A stretch of DNA of 64,000 nucleotides, from the NCBI RefSeq assembly GCF_900602065.1, contig NZ_UWFN01000209.1, positions 62,001 through 126,000 on the forward strand, read 5' to 3'. The translations under genes and the position numbers were made by a program. Positions within the stretch are counted from its first letter, which is position 1; each line of letters begins with the position of its first letter. The notes below the pieces were generated by a model. That model had not been told where the DNA came from. It searched no databases and saw only the letters and a list, made by a program, of their open reading frames with translations. The DNA is from Pseudomonas viridiflava (lineage in GTDB: Bacteria > Pseudomonadota > Gammaproteobacteria > Pseudomonadales > Pseudomonadaceae). This document shows positions 25,770 to 34,422 of the stretch, piece after piece.

Positions 25770-25806
25770 ATGGATGGCTTCAGATTTCACTGAAGCCATC
25801 CATTTT
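25770..25806 (+). terminator. Intrinsic terminator of the yqjDEK-like operon
   Basis: GGATGGCTTCAG (25772-25783) and CTGAAGCCATCC (25790-25801) form a perfect 12-base stem with a 6-base loop, extended by AT pairs, then TTTT. Confidence 0.85.
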
Positions 25807-25853
25807 GCTGTGGAAATTTTGATTTCAACTGCCGAGTTTACTGAGGAGGCCAT

Positions 25854-27011
25854 GTGATTGATGGGCAACCTATTGCCTGCTTTCAGCCGTTCATTGATAC
25901 CGCTACTGGCCGTATTGCTGGTGTTGAAGCATTGGGCCGCGTACGAAAGGACGACGGCCAGTTAAAGTCAGTGGGCCCGCTGTTCGCGGACCCGAAAATG
26001 CCTGCCGCTGCATTACGCCGCCTGGATCGTATTATCCGCGACGACGCTCTGAGCCGATTGCATCAGGCGCCTGACGACTGGTTTCTGAGCCTGAATATCT
26101 CACCCCGGTGGATCTCTCGCCTGCGCCCCGGGCAGCCTTTGCCCAGCCTCAAGCAACTGCAACGAAACGCTGTAGAACCGCAGCGCATCGTGTTTGAAAT
26201 CACAGAACTGGATGGCAACAGCCAGCGACTCGCGGAAGTAGTCAGCCGTTACCGCGAGGCTGGTGCACGAATCGCCATCGATGATTTCGGTGCTGGCTAC
26301 TCGCAACTGGACCGGGTGCTCGCTTTGCAGCCCGACATACTCAAGCTTGATATGCGTTTGTTTCAGGCGGCAGCGAAAGGCGGGCCAAGCAGCGATATTG
26401 TCAAAGCGCTGGCCCAGATGGCGGAAAAAACCGGTTGCTGGATTATCGCCGAAGGAGTCGAAACGGAAGCCGAATTACACTTTGCCCTCGAGTGCGGCGC
26501 ACGTTACGTCCAGGGCTTTCTGTTTGCTCCCGGCGAGCAGACATTCTTCGAGCCGGATGCGTTCGTTGAACAATTTGCCCGACTGCGCGACCGCTACGTG
26601 CAAAAAAAGCTGGCGGAGCGGGCACTGGTCATGGGCCTGCGCCAGCAACTCACTTCGTTGATGTCCATCCTGCAACGCTGGGACCAGAGTTCACTTGACC
26701 AATTGCCGCAATTGCACGACTACCCTTGGCTACTGCGCTTCTACCAATGCGACCGGCACGGTACTCAGCTCACGCCCAATCTGGAATGGCGCAACGGTGA
26801 ATGGCAATCCGATACCGCCTACATTGGCCACAACTGGTCCTGGCGTCCCTATTTCTATCATTTACTTGCCGAGGGCTGGCACGAGCGCCGCCTGATCCTC
26901 TCCAATACCTATCGAGACGCTACCACCAACCAGTATTGCCTGACCGCTGGACAGTTTTTCGACAACGACCAACGCATTCTCTTGATCGATGTCGACGCAG
27001 CGGGTTTCTGA
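25854..27011 (+). CDS. EAL-domain c-di-GMP phosphodiesterase with C-terminal sensory-type domain
   Basis: 385 residues, GTG start with GAGGAGG 4 bases ahead. Residues 8-245 are an EAL domain with its catalytic set intact: EAL at 25-27, LSLNISPRW (metal Asn), FEITELD, AIDDFGAGYSQLDR, ILKLDMRLF (Lys) and IIAEGVETEAE, then GARYVQGFLFA. It should cleave c-di-GMP to pGpG. Residues 250-385 form a further domain; SWRPYFYHLLAEGWHERRLI, LSNTYRDATTN and LTAGQFFDNDQRILLIDVDA read like a PAS/Cache sensor and recall the C-terminal domain of B. subtilis YkuI. There are no membrane segments. An ATG-TGA start-stop pair overlaps the GTG. Confidence 0.9.
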   Translation: MIDGQPIACFQPFIDTATGRIAGVEALGRVRKDDGQLKSVGPLFADPKMPAAALRRLDRIIRDDALSRLHQAPDDWFLSLNISPRWISRLRPGQPLPSLKQLQRNAVEPQRIVFEITELDGNSQRLAEVVSRYREAGARIAIDDFGAGYSQLDRVLALQPDILKLDMRLFQAAAKGGPSSDIVKALAQMAEKTGCWIIAEGVETEAELHFALECGARYVQGFLFAPGEQTFFEPDAFVEQFARLRDRYVQKKLAERALVMGLRQQLTSLMSILQRWDQSSLDQLPQLHDYPWLLRFYQCDRHGTQLTPNLEWRNGEWQSDTAYIGHNWSWRPYFYHLLAEGWHERRLILSNTYRDATTNQYCLTAGQFFDNDQRILLIDVDAAGF

Positions 27012-27074
27012 CCCCCTTGCAGCCGGGTCTTCGAACCCGGAAGCTAGGCAGTCTTTACCGACGGAGTAAACGCC

Positions 27075-28406
27075 TTGGATTGGCAAACCCTGCTCAACCG
27101 CGAACGACTTGGCAAAACCCTGCACAGCCCGGAAGAACTGGGGCGCAGTCCTTTCCATAAAGATCATGACCGAATCATTTTTTCCGGAGCATTTCGCCGC
27201 CTCGGGCGCAAGACACAAGTTCATCCCGTGTCGAGCAACGATCACATTCATACGCGCCTGACCCACTCGCTGGAAGTCAGTTGCGTCGGTCGTTCACTGG
27301 GGATGCGGGTCGGTGAAACGCTGCGTAGTGCCCTGCCCGACTGGTGTGATCCAAGTGATCTGGGCATGGTTGTGCAGTCGGCCTGTCTGGCCCACGACAT
27401 TGGCAATCCTCCGTTCGGTCATTCCGGCGAAGACGCCATCCGTAACTGGTTCAAACAAGCTGCGGGCCGGGGCTGGCTCGATGCGATGAGTGAGGTAGAA
27501 CGCGACGACTTCCTCAATTTCGAAGGTAATGCCCAGGGCTTTCGAGTCCTGACGCAACTGGAATATCACCAGTTCGACGGTGGCACACGGCTGACCTACG
27601 CCACCCTCGGCACCTACCTTAAATACCCATGGACGGCTCGCCACGCGGACTCCCTGGGCTACAAGAAACACAAGTTTGGCTGCTACCAGAGCGAGCTGCC
27701 GATTCTGGAACAGATCGCGCAAAAACTGGGGCTGCCGCAACTTGAGGAGCAGCGCTGGGCGCGACATCCACTGGTCTATCTGATGGAAGCCGCAGACGAC
27801 ATCTGTTATGCCCTGATCGACCTCGAAGACGGCTTGGAGATGGAGTTGCTTGAGTATGCAGAGGTGGAATCGCTGCTGCTGGGGCTGGTCGGCGATGATT
27901 TGCCTGACACCTATCGCCAACTGGGTCCTGATGACTCACGTCGGCGCAAACTGGCGATCCTGCGTGGCAAAGCCATTGAGCATCTGACCAACGCTGCTGC
28001 GAGGGCCTTCGTCGAACAGCAGGACGCATTACTGGCCGGTACGCTCAGTGGCGATCTGGTCGAGCACATGCATGGCCCCGCAAAGCGCTGTGTGCTGAGC
28101 GCCAAGGACATGGCACGCAAGAAAATCTTTCAGGACAAGCGCAAGACCCTGCACGAGATAGGCGCCTACACCACACTGGAGATACTGCTCAACGCTTTCT
28201 GCGGTGCCGCACTGGAACAGTTCGGCGGCCGGGCACCCTCTTTCAAGCACAGGCGCATTCTCGACCTGCTGGGCAACAATGCTCCCGATCCTGATGCACC
28301 ATTGCATGCATCATTCCTGCGCATGATCGACTTTATTGCCGGGATGACCGACAGCTATGCCAGTGAGATGGCCAGGGAAATGACCGGGCGCTCAAGCCCT
28401 ATGTAA
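27075..28406 (+). CDS. dgt: Deoxyguanosinetriphosphate triphosphohydrolase (dGTPase)
   Basis: 443 residues, TTG start with GGAG about 9 bases ahead; no nearer ATG keeps the conserved N-terminus ([20 protein letters not shown]). HD-domain enzyme: [38 protein letters not shown] (the H...HD metal ligands) and [16 protein letters not shown] (last Asp). It hydrolyses dGTP, or dNTPs in general, to the nucleoside and triphosphate. Stands between the EAL gene and the receiver gene but is not obviously linked to them in function. Confidence 0.92.
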   Translation: MDWQTLLNRERLGKTLHSPEELGRSPFHKDHDRIIFSGAFRRLGRKTQVHPVSSNDHIHTRLTHSLEVSCVGRSLGMRVGETLRSALPDWCDPSDLGMVVQSACLAHDIGNPPFGHSGEDAIRNWFKQAAGRGWLDAMSEVERDDFLNFEGNAQGFRVLTQLEYHQFDGGTRLTYATLGTYLKYPWTARHADSLGYKKHKFGCYQSELPILEQIAQKLGLPQLEEQRWARHPLVYLMEAADDICYALIDLEDGLEMELLEYAEVESLLLGLVGDDLPDTYRQLGPDDSRRRKLAILRGKAIEHLTNAAARAFVEQQDALLAGTLSGDLVEHMHGPAKRCVLSAKDMARKKIFQDKRKTLHEIGAYTTLEILLNAFCGAALEQFGGRAPSFKHRRILDLLGNNAPDPDAPLHASFLRMIDFIAGMTDSYASEMAREMTGRSSPM

Positions 28407-28414
28407 AGCAGACA

Positions 28415-28449
28415 CTGCCGCCCGGCGTTTTTTAACGAGTGGGCGGCAG
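28415..28449 (+). terminator. Hairpin after dgt
   Basis: CTGCCGCCC and GGGCGGCAG form a 9-base stem around a T-rich 17-base loop, 9 bases after the dgt stop. No strong T-run follows. The rest of 28450-28674 has no believable gene. Confidence 0.45.
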
Positions 28450-28502
28450 CACCTTTCTCAGCAGCAAATCGCCGGCAACTTCAGACGCGTCCTACATTTT
28501 TT

Positions 28503-28516
28503 TAGGAATCGTCTTA
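28503..28516 (+). promoter_or_regulatory. Candidate RcsB/BvgA-type regulator site upstream of the REC-only gene
   Basis: TAGGAATCGTCTTA resembles the site at 29316-29329 (10 of 14 bases) and the RcsAB-box form TAAGAATATTCCTA. It lies 160 bases before the receiver gene start. Weak on its own; noted because two such sites flank the same gene set. Confidence 0.3.
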
Positions 28517-28674
28517 TCGCAAATGATTTCGTGCCTGCGTGATACTCCGCCGCTTGATAGCCATTACTGGCCGCCTCCACTTACTCGCTCACTGGCCATC
28601 GTCGATGCTGCCCGACGCCTGCAGCTGTGCGCCGATCAGCGTCCGTGCTGCGCCAGTTTCTGCCGGACTACCTG

Positions 28675-29073
28675 ATGTTTAAACACAACTTACGCATTCT
28701 GCTTGTGGAAGATCACCCCTTCCAACTCATTGCCACACAGATACTTCTGAATAATCTGGGGTACTTTCTGTTAACCCCTGCCCTCACTGCAGCGGAGGCC
28801 ATACAAGCCATCCAGCGCAGCGCCGAGCCATACGATCTGCTGCTTTGCGACCAGTGCCTGCCCGACGGAGAGGGTTTCGACATCATCGAACAGGCCTTCG
28901 AGGCAGGAATGGCGCGATGCGCGGTCGTTCTGAGCGGCCTGGACACACCTCAATTGCAGGCCCTCGAACAACTGGCGACTCAACGCGGACTCCCTTTGCT
29001 CGGCTGTCTGAGCAAGCCGCTACACGGCCCCGACCTCTCCCGGCTGATGGCGTTGCGCTTCCCGGACAGCTAA
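28675..29073 (+). CDS. Stand-alone response regulator receiver, RocR-like REC domain
   Basis: 132 residues, a single CheY-like domain. RILLVEDHPFQLIATQILLN (acidic pocket), DLLLCDQCLPDGEGF with phosphoacceptor Asp59, CAVVLSGLD (Ser switch) and GCLSKPLHGPDL (Lys). There is no output domain. The sequence looks most like the N-terminal receiver of P. aeruginosa RocR (EDEPFQ, AICDLQM, LGDLGKPF), which in RocR is followed by an EAL domain; here the gene stops. It precedes the NarL-type regulator and hybrid kinase and is probably phosphorylated by them or acts as a phosphate sink. GGA lies 9 bases before the ATG. Confidence 0.82.
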   Translation: MFKHNLRILLVEDHPFQLIATQILLNNLGYFLLTPALTAAEAIQAIQRSAEPYDLLLCDQCLPDGEGFDIIEQAFEAGMARCAVVLSGLDTPQLQALEQLATQRGLPLLGCLSKPLHGPDLSRLMALRFPDS

Positions 29074-29419
29074 CCGCTCCCTTGCGCACAAACCGTACTG
29101 ACGGACGCGAACACGACCGAACTCGACACCCTTTTAGTCTGTAGTGAACTATGCTGGTAAAACTACTGAAAGCGTATAAACAGCGTGTAGGTTAATTCCC
29201 AATCGCAATAAACAACATGATCATCAGCACCAAGCCGCACACTCTATTTGCGCCCAAATTAAACATTACGCATCACAAAAACGAGTTCCCGCGTGCTCCA
29301 ATACTCTAATTACTGTAGGAACTTTCCTATATATCATCTATCGCCGGGTCTCTTCATGTGCCTGCCCGAACATCTGAGCTAAGGTGCGCGCTTTCCTCGC
29401 ATCTTGTATGGATTGAACT
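29074..29419. other. AT-rich regulatory region before the NarL-type regulator
   Basis: 346 bases without a gene, noticeably more AT-rich than the surroundings, as expected of a regulated promoter. It contains the palindrome at 29316-29329 listed separately. No terminator for the receiver gene was clear. Confidence 0.55.
29316..29329. promoter_or_regulatory. Palindromic binding site candidate for the NarL-type regulator
   Basis: TAGGAA-CT-TTCCTA, perfect 6-base arms around two bases, about 90 bases upstream of the regulator start. It resembles boxes bound by RcsB/EvgA-type regulators (TAAGAATATTCCTA; 11 of 14 positions). Autoregulation is inferred. Confidence 0.5.
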
Positions 29420-30046
29420 ATGAACTCAGTTTTTATCATCGATGACCATCCGGTCATTCGTCTTGCCGTAAGAATGCTCCTGGAAAACGAAAACTACGAA
29501 GTCGTGGGCGAGACGGATAATGGTGTGGATGCCATGCAAATGGTCCGCGAATGCATGCCCGACCTGATCATTCTGGACATCAGCATTCCCAAGCTGGACG
29601 GCCTGGAGGTACTGGCCCGCTTCAACTCTATGGGGCTTGCCTCGAAAATCCTGGTGCTGACCTCACAAACCCCGAGCCTGTTCGCTATTCGTTGCATGCA
29701 GTCAGGCGCCGCCGGTTATGTCTGTAAACAGGAAGACCTGAGCGAATTGCTCAGTTCGGTGAAAGCAGTATTATCCGGCTACAATTACTTCCCAAGTCAG
29801 GCACTGACTCCGCCCAGCGGAGAAAATGGTCAGCCCAGTGAAATAGAGCTGTTCAAACTGGTCAATGACCGCGAACTGATGGTATTGCAGTTGTTCGCTC
29901 AGGGACGAACGAACAAGGAAATTGCCAAAGGCATGTTTCTCAGCAACAAAACGGTCAGCACTTACAAAACGCGCCTGATGCAGAAACTCAGGGTCAAAAC
30001 CCTGGTAGAACTAATCGAGATGGCAAAACGCAACGCGCTAGTGTGA
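29420..30046 (+). CDS. NarL/FixJ-family response regulator (BvgA/EvgA/RocA type)
   Basis: 208 residues. Receiver domain 1-120: SVFIIDDHPVIRLAVRMLLE, phosphoacceptor Asp53 in LIILDISIPKLDG, VLTSQT and GYVCKQED. LuxR-type helix-turn-helix at about 143-205: NDRELMVLQLFAQGRTNKEI, AKGMFLSNKTVSTYKTRLMQ. It is the output regulator of the hybrid kinase that starts 8 bases after its stop. In Bordetella BvgAS and P. aeruginosa RocA1/RocS1 such pairs control virulence genes or fimbriae; the targets here are not visible. Confidence 0.93.
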   Translation: MNSVFIIDDHPVIRLAVRMLLENENYEVVGETDNGVDAMQMVRECMPDLIILDISIPKLDGLEVLARFNSMGLASKILVLTSQTPSLFAIRCMQSGAAGYVCKQEDLSELLSSVKAVLSGYNYFPSQALTPPSGENGQPSEIELFKLVNDRELMVLQLFAQGRTNKEIAKGMFLSNKTVSTYKTRLMQKLRVKTLVELIEMAKRNALV

Positions 30047-30054
30047 GGAACAGG

Positions 30055-33000
30055 ATGTCCAAGCGCTTTAATTACTATTTGATCCTGACCACGAGCATTT
30101 GCCTTGGCATCGGGTGGCAGACCGCTGTCGTTGCGGCCGAACTGTATACCTTGCTGGGTCGCTCCAGCATCGGGCATATGGAACTGCAGCTGGATAAAAC
30201 GCAATGGCAGTGGATACGCAACAAGCGCGAACTGGTTCTGGGGACTTCGGCCCCTGACTATCCGCCATTTGACATGACACTTACCGGTCGGGATTACGAA
30301 GGGCTTACCGCTGACTATGCGAGCATTATTTCCAGAGCGCTGGACCTGCCTTTCAGAGTCCTTCGCTTTGAGTCCAGACAAGCCGCCATTGCGGCCCTGG
30401 CGACAGGGCAGATAGACCTGCTGGGCAGCGCGAACGGTTTTGAAGCGACCGACCGTAACATCAAGCTTTCAACGCCCTATGCCGTGGATCAGCCGGTGCT
30501 TGTCACACGGATTGGCGAGACACGCGCACTCACTGACGGCCTGGCGGAAATGCGCCTGAGCATGATGTACCACTATTTGCCGCCCGAAGACGTCCAGAAG
30601 CTTTACCCCAAAACGGCAGTGAAAACCTATCCATCGTTTCAAAGCGCGATCAATGCCGTTGCGTTCAATCAGGCGGATGTCTTTCTCGGAGACACCATTT
30701 CCACCCAATACATGATCAACAAGGGCTACCTCAACAATATCCAGATGGCCAATTTCAGCCGGCATGAGCCTGATGGTTTCAGCTTCGCGGTAGGTGGCGA
30801 AAACAGTCAGTTGCTGGACATCATCAACGCCACTCTCAAAGCCATTCCGGTCGAAGAACGCATCGCAATTTCAAAACGCTGGGGTGCCAGCGACTTGATG
30901 CTGACGGATCAGAAGCTCCAGTTGACCCAGCGCGAAGAACGCTGGATCGAACAGCATCCGGCCGTCAGGGTTGTCATCAACGAGTCCTATGCGCCACTGA
31001 CGTTTTTTGATGCCAGTGGCAATTTTCGCGGGATAACCGCTGACTTGCTTGAACTGGTGCGCCTGCGTACCGGTTTACGTTTCGAGATCACCCGCGCGCC
31101 CAGCATGGCCGACGTGATGAGTCAGGTCAGCCAGGGTCAGGCGGACCTGATCGGCGCGCTGATTTCCAGCGAGGAGCGAGAGGATCAATTCAGTTTCAGT
31201 CGCCCCTACCTGGACAACTCATTCGTGCTGGTCACGCGTAAATGGCCAGAGAACTCGATCAATCTGGATCAGATGAGCGGTAAGCGGGTCGCAATCCCGA
31301 TGGGCAGCCCAATCATGGCGTTCCTGCGACGTGAGTTTCCGGCGGTGGTCCCCATAGAAGTTGACAACCCGTTTCAAACGCTGGAAATGCTTGCCCAAGG
31401 GAGGGTCGAAGCTGCAATTACCTCGCTGGTAAGCGCTAACTATTTCCTGGCATCGGGGATTTTCGAGAACAGGTTACAGATCACGACGACTGTCGGTGAC
31501 AAACCGGCTTTGATTGCGATGGCCACTTCCCGCAAAGCGACTGAGCTGAGCAGTATTCTTGATAAAGCGTTGTTGAGCATCGCGCCCCAGGAGCTCGCGA
31601 CGATCAACAATCGCTGGCGGTCTTTCACCCCTGCCGGAGGCAACTGGCAGGATTACCAGCGACAGATTTACCAGATTATATTGGGTGCAGGTCTGCTGTT
31701 ACTGGGCTCTCTGGCCTGGAACGCCTACATGCGACGCCAGATCAAAAAGCGCGAGCAGGCCGAACGGGCCTTGAACGACCAGTTCGAGTTCATGAGAGCA
31801 CTGGTCAATGGCAGTCCGCACCCTATCTATGTGCGCGACCGCGAAGGTTTGCTGCGCATGTGCAATGACAGCTACCTGAAGGCTTTTGATGCTCGACGTG
31901 AAGACATCCTCGACAAAAGTGTCACTGAAGGCGTCCTGAGCAATGTTTTCGAGGCCAGGGAGTTTGCCAGCGATTATCAGCAGGTCATGGCCAGCAATAG
32001 TCCGAAAATTCTTGATCGCACGCTGCAGATTGGTGAGCGACAACTCACGATATACCACTGGATTCTGCCCTTCCGGGACTCACTGGGCGAGGTAAAAGGC
32101 ATTATTGGCGGCTGGATCGATATCAGCGAACGTCGGCGACTGATTGAGGACCTGCGCGCCGCCAAGGATCAGGCGGATAACGCCAACCGAGCAAAAAGTA
32201 CCTTCCTCGCCACCATGAGTCATGAGATACGAACGCCGATGAATGCGGTGATCGGCATGCTGGAACTGGCGCTCAAGCGCGCTGACCAGGGCCACCTTGA
32301 CCGGCCGGCCGTCGAGGTCGCCTACAGCTCGGCCAAGGACCTGCTGGAACTGATCGGGGACATCCTTGACGTCGCACGTATTGAATCCGGTCGCCTGACC
32401 TTGAGCCCTGAACGCGCCAACCTGCGTCAATTGGTTGAGTCCGTGGTCCGCGTGTTCGACGGGCTGGCCCGACAAAAGAGCCTCAGCCTTCTGCTCGATC
32501 TGGACAGCGGCATCAATACCGACGTCCTGGTCGACCCGCTGCGCTTCAAACAGATTCTTTCCAACCTGATCAGCAACGCGATCAAATTCACTGAAAAGGG
32601 CCAGATCAAAATCACCCTGCAAACCGAAAGCGAGGCCGATCCACGACAGTTGCAATTACATGTCCGGATTCAAGACACCGGCATCGGTATCAGCAAGGCA
32701 GACCTTCAGCGGCTGTTCGAGCCTTTTGCCCAGGCTGACGACAACGGTCAACAGGCACGCACCGGAGCCGGTCTGGGGCTGGTGATCTGTCGTAGCCTGT
32801 GCGAGATGATGGGCGGCACGCTGGAATTGAGCAGTGAGCAAGGTCAGGGCACACAGGTCAACATGACCTTCAGCCTCACCACACTGGAGCCTCTGGCAAT
32901 ATCCCCCGAACACCCTGCAAGCGCTGCACAGGCCAACGCTGCGCTGAATATTCTGGTAGTCGACGACCATCCAGCGAACTCCTTACTGCTCTGCCAGCAA

Positions 33001-33705
33001 CTTGAGTTTCTTGGGCATCGCTGTGCTGTGGCGGAGCATGGTGCACAAGGCCTGGACCTCTGGCTGGCAGGCCATTTCGACGTTGTCGTAACTGATTGCA
33101 ATATGCCGATCATGAATGGCTATGACCTGACCCGGGCAATCCGAAATCAGGAACAAGCGTCCCGCCGGCCACCCTGCACCGTTCTGGGATTCACCGCCAA
33201 TGCTCAACCGGAGGAGAAGCAGCGATGTCGCGAAGCCGGCATGGACGACTGCCTGTTCAAGCCCATCAGCCTGAACGCCCTGAACGAGCGCCTGAGCAAC
33301 ATTCACCCACAGGATGAAACAGAGCCTGACACCGGGCAGGTTTCACCTGCAGAACGGCAGCCAGCATTCCAAATGGGCAGCATCAATGCCCTGACCGGTG
33401 AACGCCCCGAGATGATTCGGCGGTTGCTCGAACAGATCCTGCGCAGCAGCGAAGAGGATCGAATGGAGCTTGCCGTTCTGCTGCCAGCCAAGGACCAACA
33501 TGAGTTATGCCTGCTTGCGCACAGGATCAAAGGTGCCGCGCGAATCATTCGTGCAACCCAAGTGATTGAGACATGCGAAGCGTTAGAGGATGCGTGCCTG
33601 GAAACAACGACCGAAAGCGTCATCCAGAAACGTCAACGAGCCATCGAAGTTGCCATGCTTGATCTGGAACAGGCGCTGCGGGAGCAGTTGAACAGAGCGG
33701 CGTAA
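30055..33705 (+). CDS. Hybrid sensor histidine kinase with two periplasmic binding-protein domains (BvgS/RocS type)
   Basis: 1216 residues from the ATG at 30055, with GAGGAA 4 bases ahead. Order: signal/anchor (about 5-28); two tandem SBP_bac_3 (Venus flytrap) periplasmic domains (about 50-275 and 285-510); a membrane helix (about 542-560); a PAS domain (about 585-690, GSPHPIYVRDREGLLRMCND); dimerisation/phosphoacceptor helix with His723 (ATMSHEIRTPMNAVIG); ATPase domain with N, G1 and G2 boxes (NLISNAIKFTEKG, VRIQDTGIGIS, GAGLGLVICRSLC); receiver with Asp1014 (VVVTDCNMPIMNGYD); and HPt with His1156 (LAHRIKGAAR). All four phosphorelay sites are present. Phosphate should pass His-Asp-His to the linked regulator. 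The periplasmic ligand is unknown. Confidence 0.93.
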   Translation: MSKRFNYYLILTTSICLGIGWQTAVVAAELYTLLGRSSIGHMELQLDKTQWQWIRNKRELVLGTSAPDYPPFDMTLTGRDYEGLTADYASIISRALDLPFRVLRFESRQAAIAALATGQIDLLGSANGFEATDRNIKLSTPYAVDQPVLVTRIGETRALTDGLAEMRLSMMYHYLPPEDVQKLYPKTAVKTYPSFQSAINAVAFNQADVFLGDTISTQYMINKGYLNNIQMANFSRHEPDGFSFAVGGENSQLLDIINATLKAIPVEERIAISKRWGASDLMLTDQKLQLTQREERWIEQHPAVRVVINESYAPLTFFDASGNFRGITADLLELVRLRTGLRFEITRAPSMADVMSQVSQGQADLIGALISSEEREDQFSFSRPYLDNSFVLVTRKWPENSINLDQMSGKRVAIPMGSPIMAFLRREFPAVVPIEVDNPFQTLEMLAQGRVEAAITSLVSANYFLASGIFENRLQITTTVGDKPALIAMATSRKATELSSILDKALLSIAPQELATINNRWRSFTPAGGNWQDYQRQIYQIILGAGLLLLGSLAWNAYMRRQIKKREQAERALNDQFEFMRALVNGSPHPIYVRDREGLLRMCNDSYLKAFDARREDILDKSVTEGVLSNVFEAREFASDYQQVMASNSPKILDRTLQIGERQLTIYHWILPFRDSLGEVKGIIGGWIDISERRRLIEDLRAAKDQADNANRAKSTFLATMSHEIRTPMNAVIGMLELALKRADQGHLDRPAVEVAYSSAKDLLELIGDILDVARIESGRLTLSPERANLRQLVESVVRVFDGLARQKSLSLLLDLDSGINTDVLVDPLRFKQILSNLISNAIKFTEKGQIKITLQTESEADPRQLQLHVRIQDTGIGISKADLQRLFEPFAQADDNGQQARTGAGLGLVICRSLCEMMGGTLELSSEQGQGTQVNMTFSLTTLEPLAISPEHPASAAQANAALNILVVDDHPANSLLLCQQLEFLGHRCAVAEHGAQGLDLWLAGHFDVVVTDCNMPIMNGYDLTRAIRNQEQASRRPPCTVLGFTANAQPEEKQRCREAGMDDCLFKPISLNALNERLSNIHPQDETEPDTGQVSPAERQPAFQMGSINALTGERPEMIRRLLEQILRSSEEDRMELAVLLPAKDQHELCLLAHRIKGAARIIRATQVIETCEALEDACLETTTESVIQKRQRAIEVAMLDLEQALREQLNRAA

Positions 33706-33729
33706 GGGGGGAGTGAAGAAAGCGATGAA

Positions 33730-33752
33730 GCGGCAGGCATGAAGCCTGCCGC
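33730..33752. terminator. Hairpin between convergent genes
   Basis: GCGGCAGGC and GCCTGCCGC form a perfect 9-base stem with a 5-base loop, between the hybrid kinase and the convergent yggL. T-runs are weak on both sides. Confidence 0.5.
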
Positions 33753-33759
33753 CCTGACA

Positions 33760-34104
33760 TCAGGCTGCCGGGTTGATCGGCGTTTCCGGGTGCCACGCGT
33801 CCATCAGCGGGCTGACTTCAACTTTGGTCAGTTCGCTGCGACCTTTGAGCCATGCTTCAACGATTGCGCGCTGCTCTTCGCTGACAGAACCGCGTTTGGC
33901 GAGGCAAACCAGACCGAAGTCATCACCACCAACGTAATCGAGACCATTGGCGTCCATGGCTTCAGTCAGAAAAGCGTCGAGGAATGCGTCGATCGCCTGG
34001 TCATCCAGATCTTCCTTGAAGTCCAGGTTCAGCTCAAAACCCAACTCCTGGAATTCATCAACGCAGAGTTTTTTGCGCAGACGACGGGAACGATTAGTGG
34101 CCAT
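33760..34104 (-). CDS. yggL: YggL-family (DUF469) 50S ribosome-binding protein
   Basis: 114 residues from the ATG at 34104, with GAGGA 7 bases ahead; upstream in-frame starts lie in non-coding sequence. NRSRRLRKKLCVDEFQELGF, then acidic DFKEDLDDQAIDAFLDAFL, and late EEQRAIVEAWLKGRSELTKV are typical of YggL. YggL associates with the 50S subunit; its role is not settled. The 318-base gap on its other side (34105-34422) holds no gene. Confidence 0.88.
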   Translation of the reverse strand: MATNRSRRLRKKLCVDEFQELGFELNLDFKEDLDDQAIDAFLDAFLTEAMDANGLDYVGGDDFGLVCLAKRGSVSEEQRAIVEAWLKGRSELTKVEVSPLMDAWHPETPINPAA

Positions 34105-34422
34105 TGGAACAATCCTCTTGAGTAATATCGGGGCGCACTTTATCAGCTTGGCAAGGCAAATGCCCATAAAACCGGCGCAGTTAGACCAGCCCGCTCCATT
34201 GATAGCGACATTGTTATGCATCGCCATGACAAAAATACTTGGCCCGGACGCCTGACCAAGGCACAACTCGCCCACGGTTGGGGCATAATGCCGCTCTATT
34301 CAGACGTATTACATATTGTTAACGATCCGTGTCGGCATTTTTTTGTTTGAGTCATCTGTATTTTTATCGAGGGAAACCATCCATGCCCTCTCGTGTCCCG
34401 TCTTTGTTGTAGGGGTTGTTGA

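Noticed and set aside
28439-28675. A 78-codon plus-strand frame between dgt and the receiver gene
   Set aside because: It overlaps the terminator-like hairpin, has no ribosome site and no protein-like pattern.
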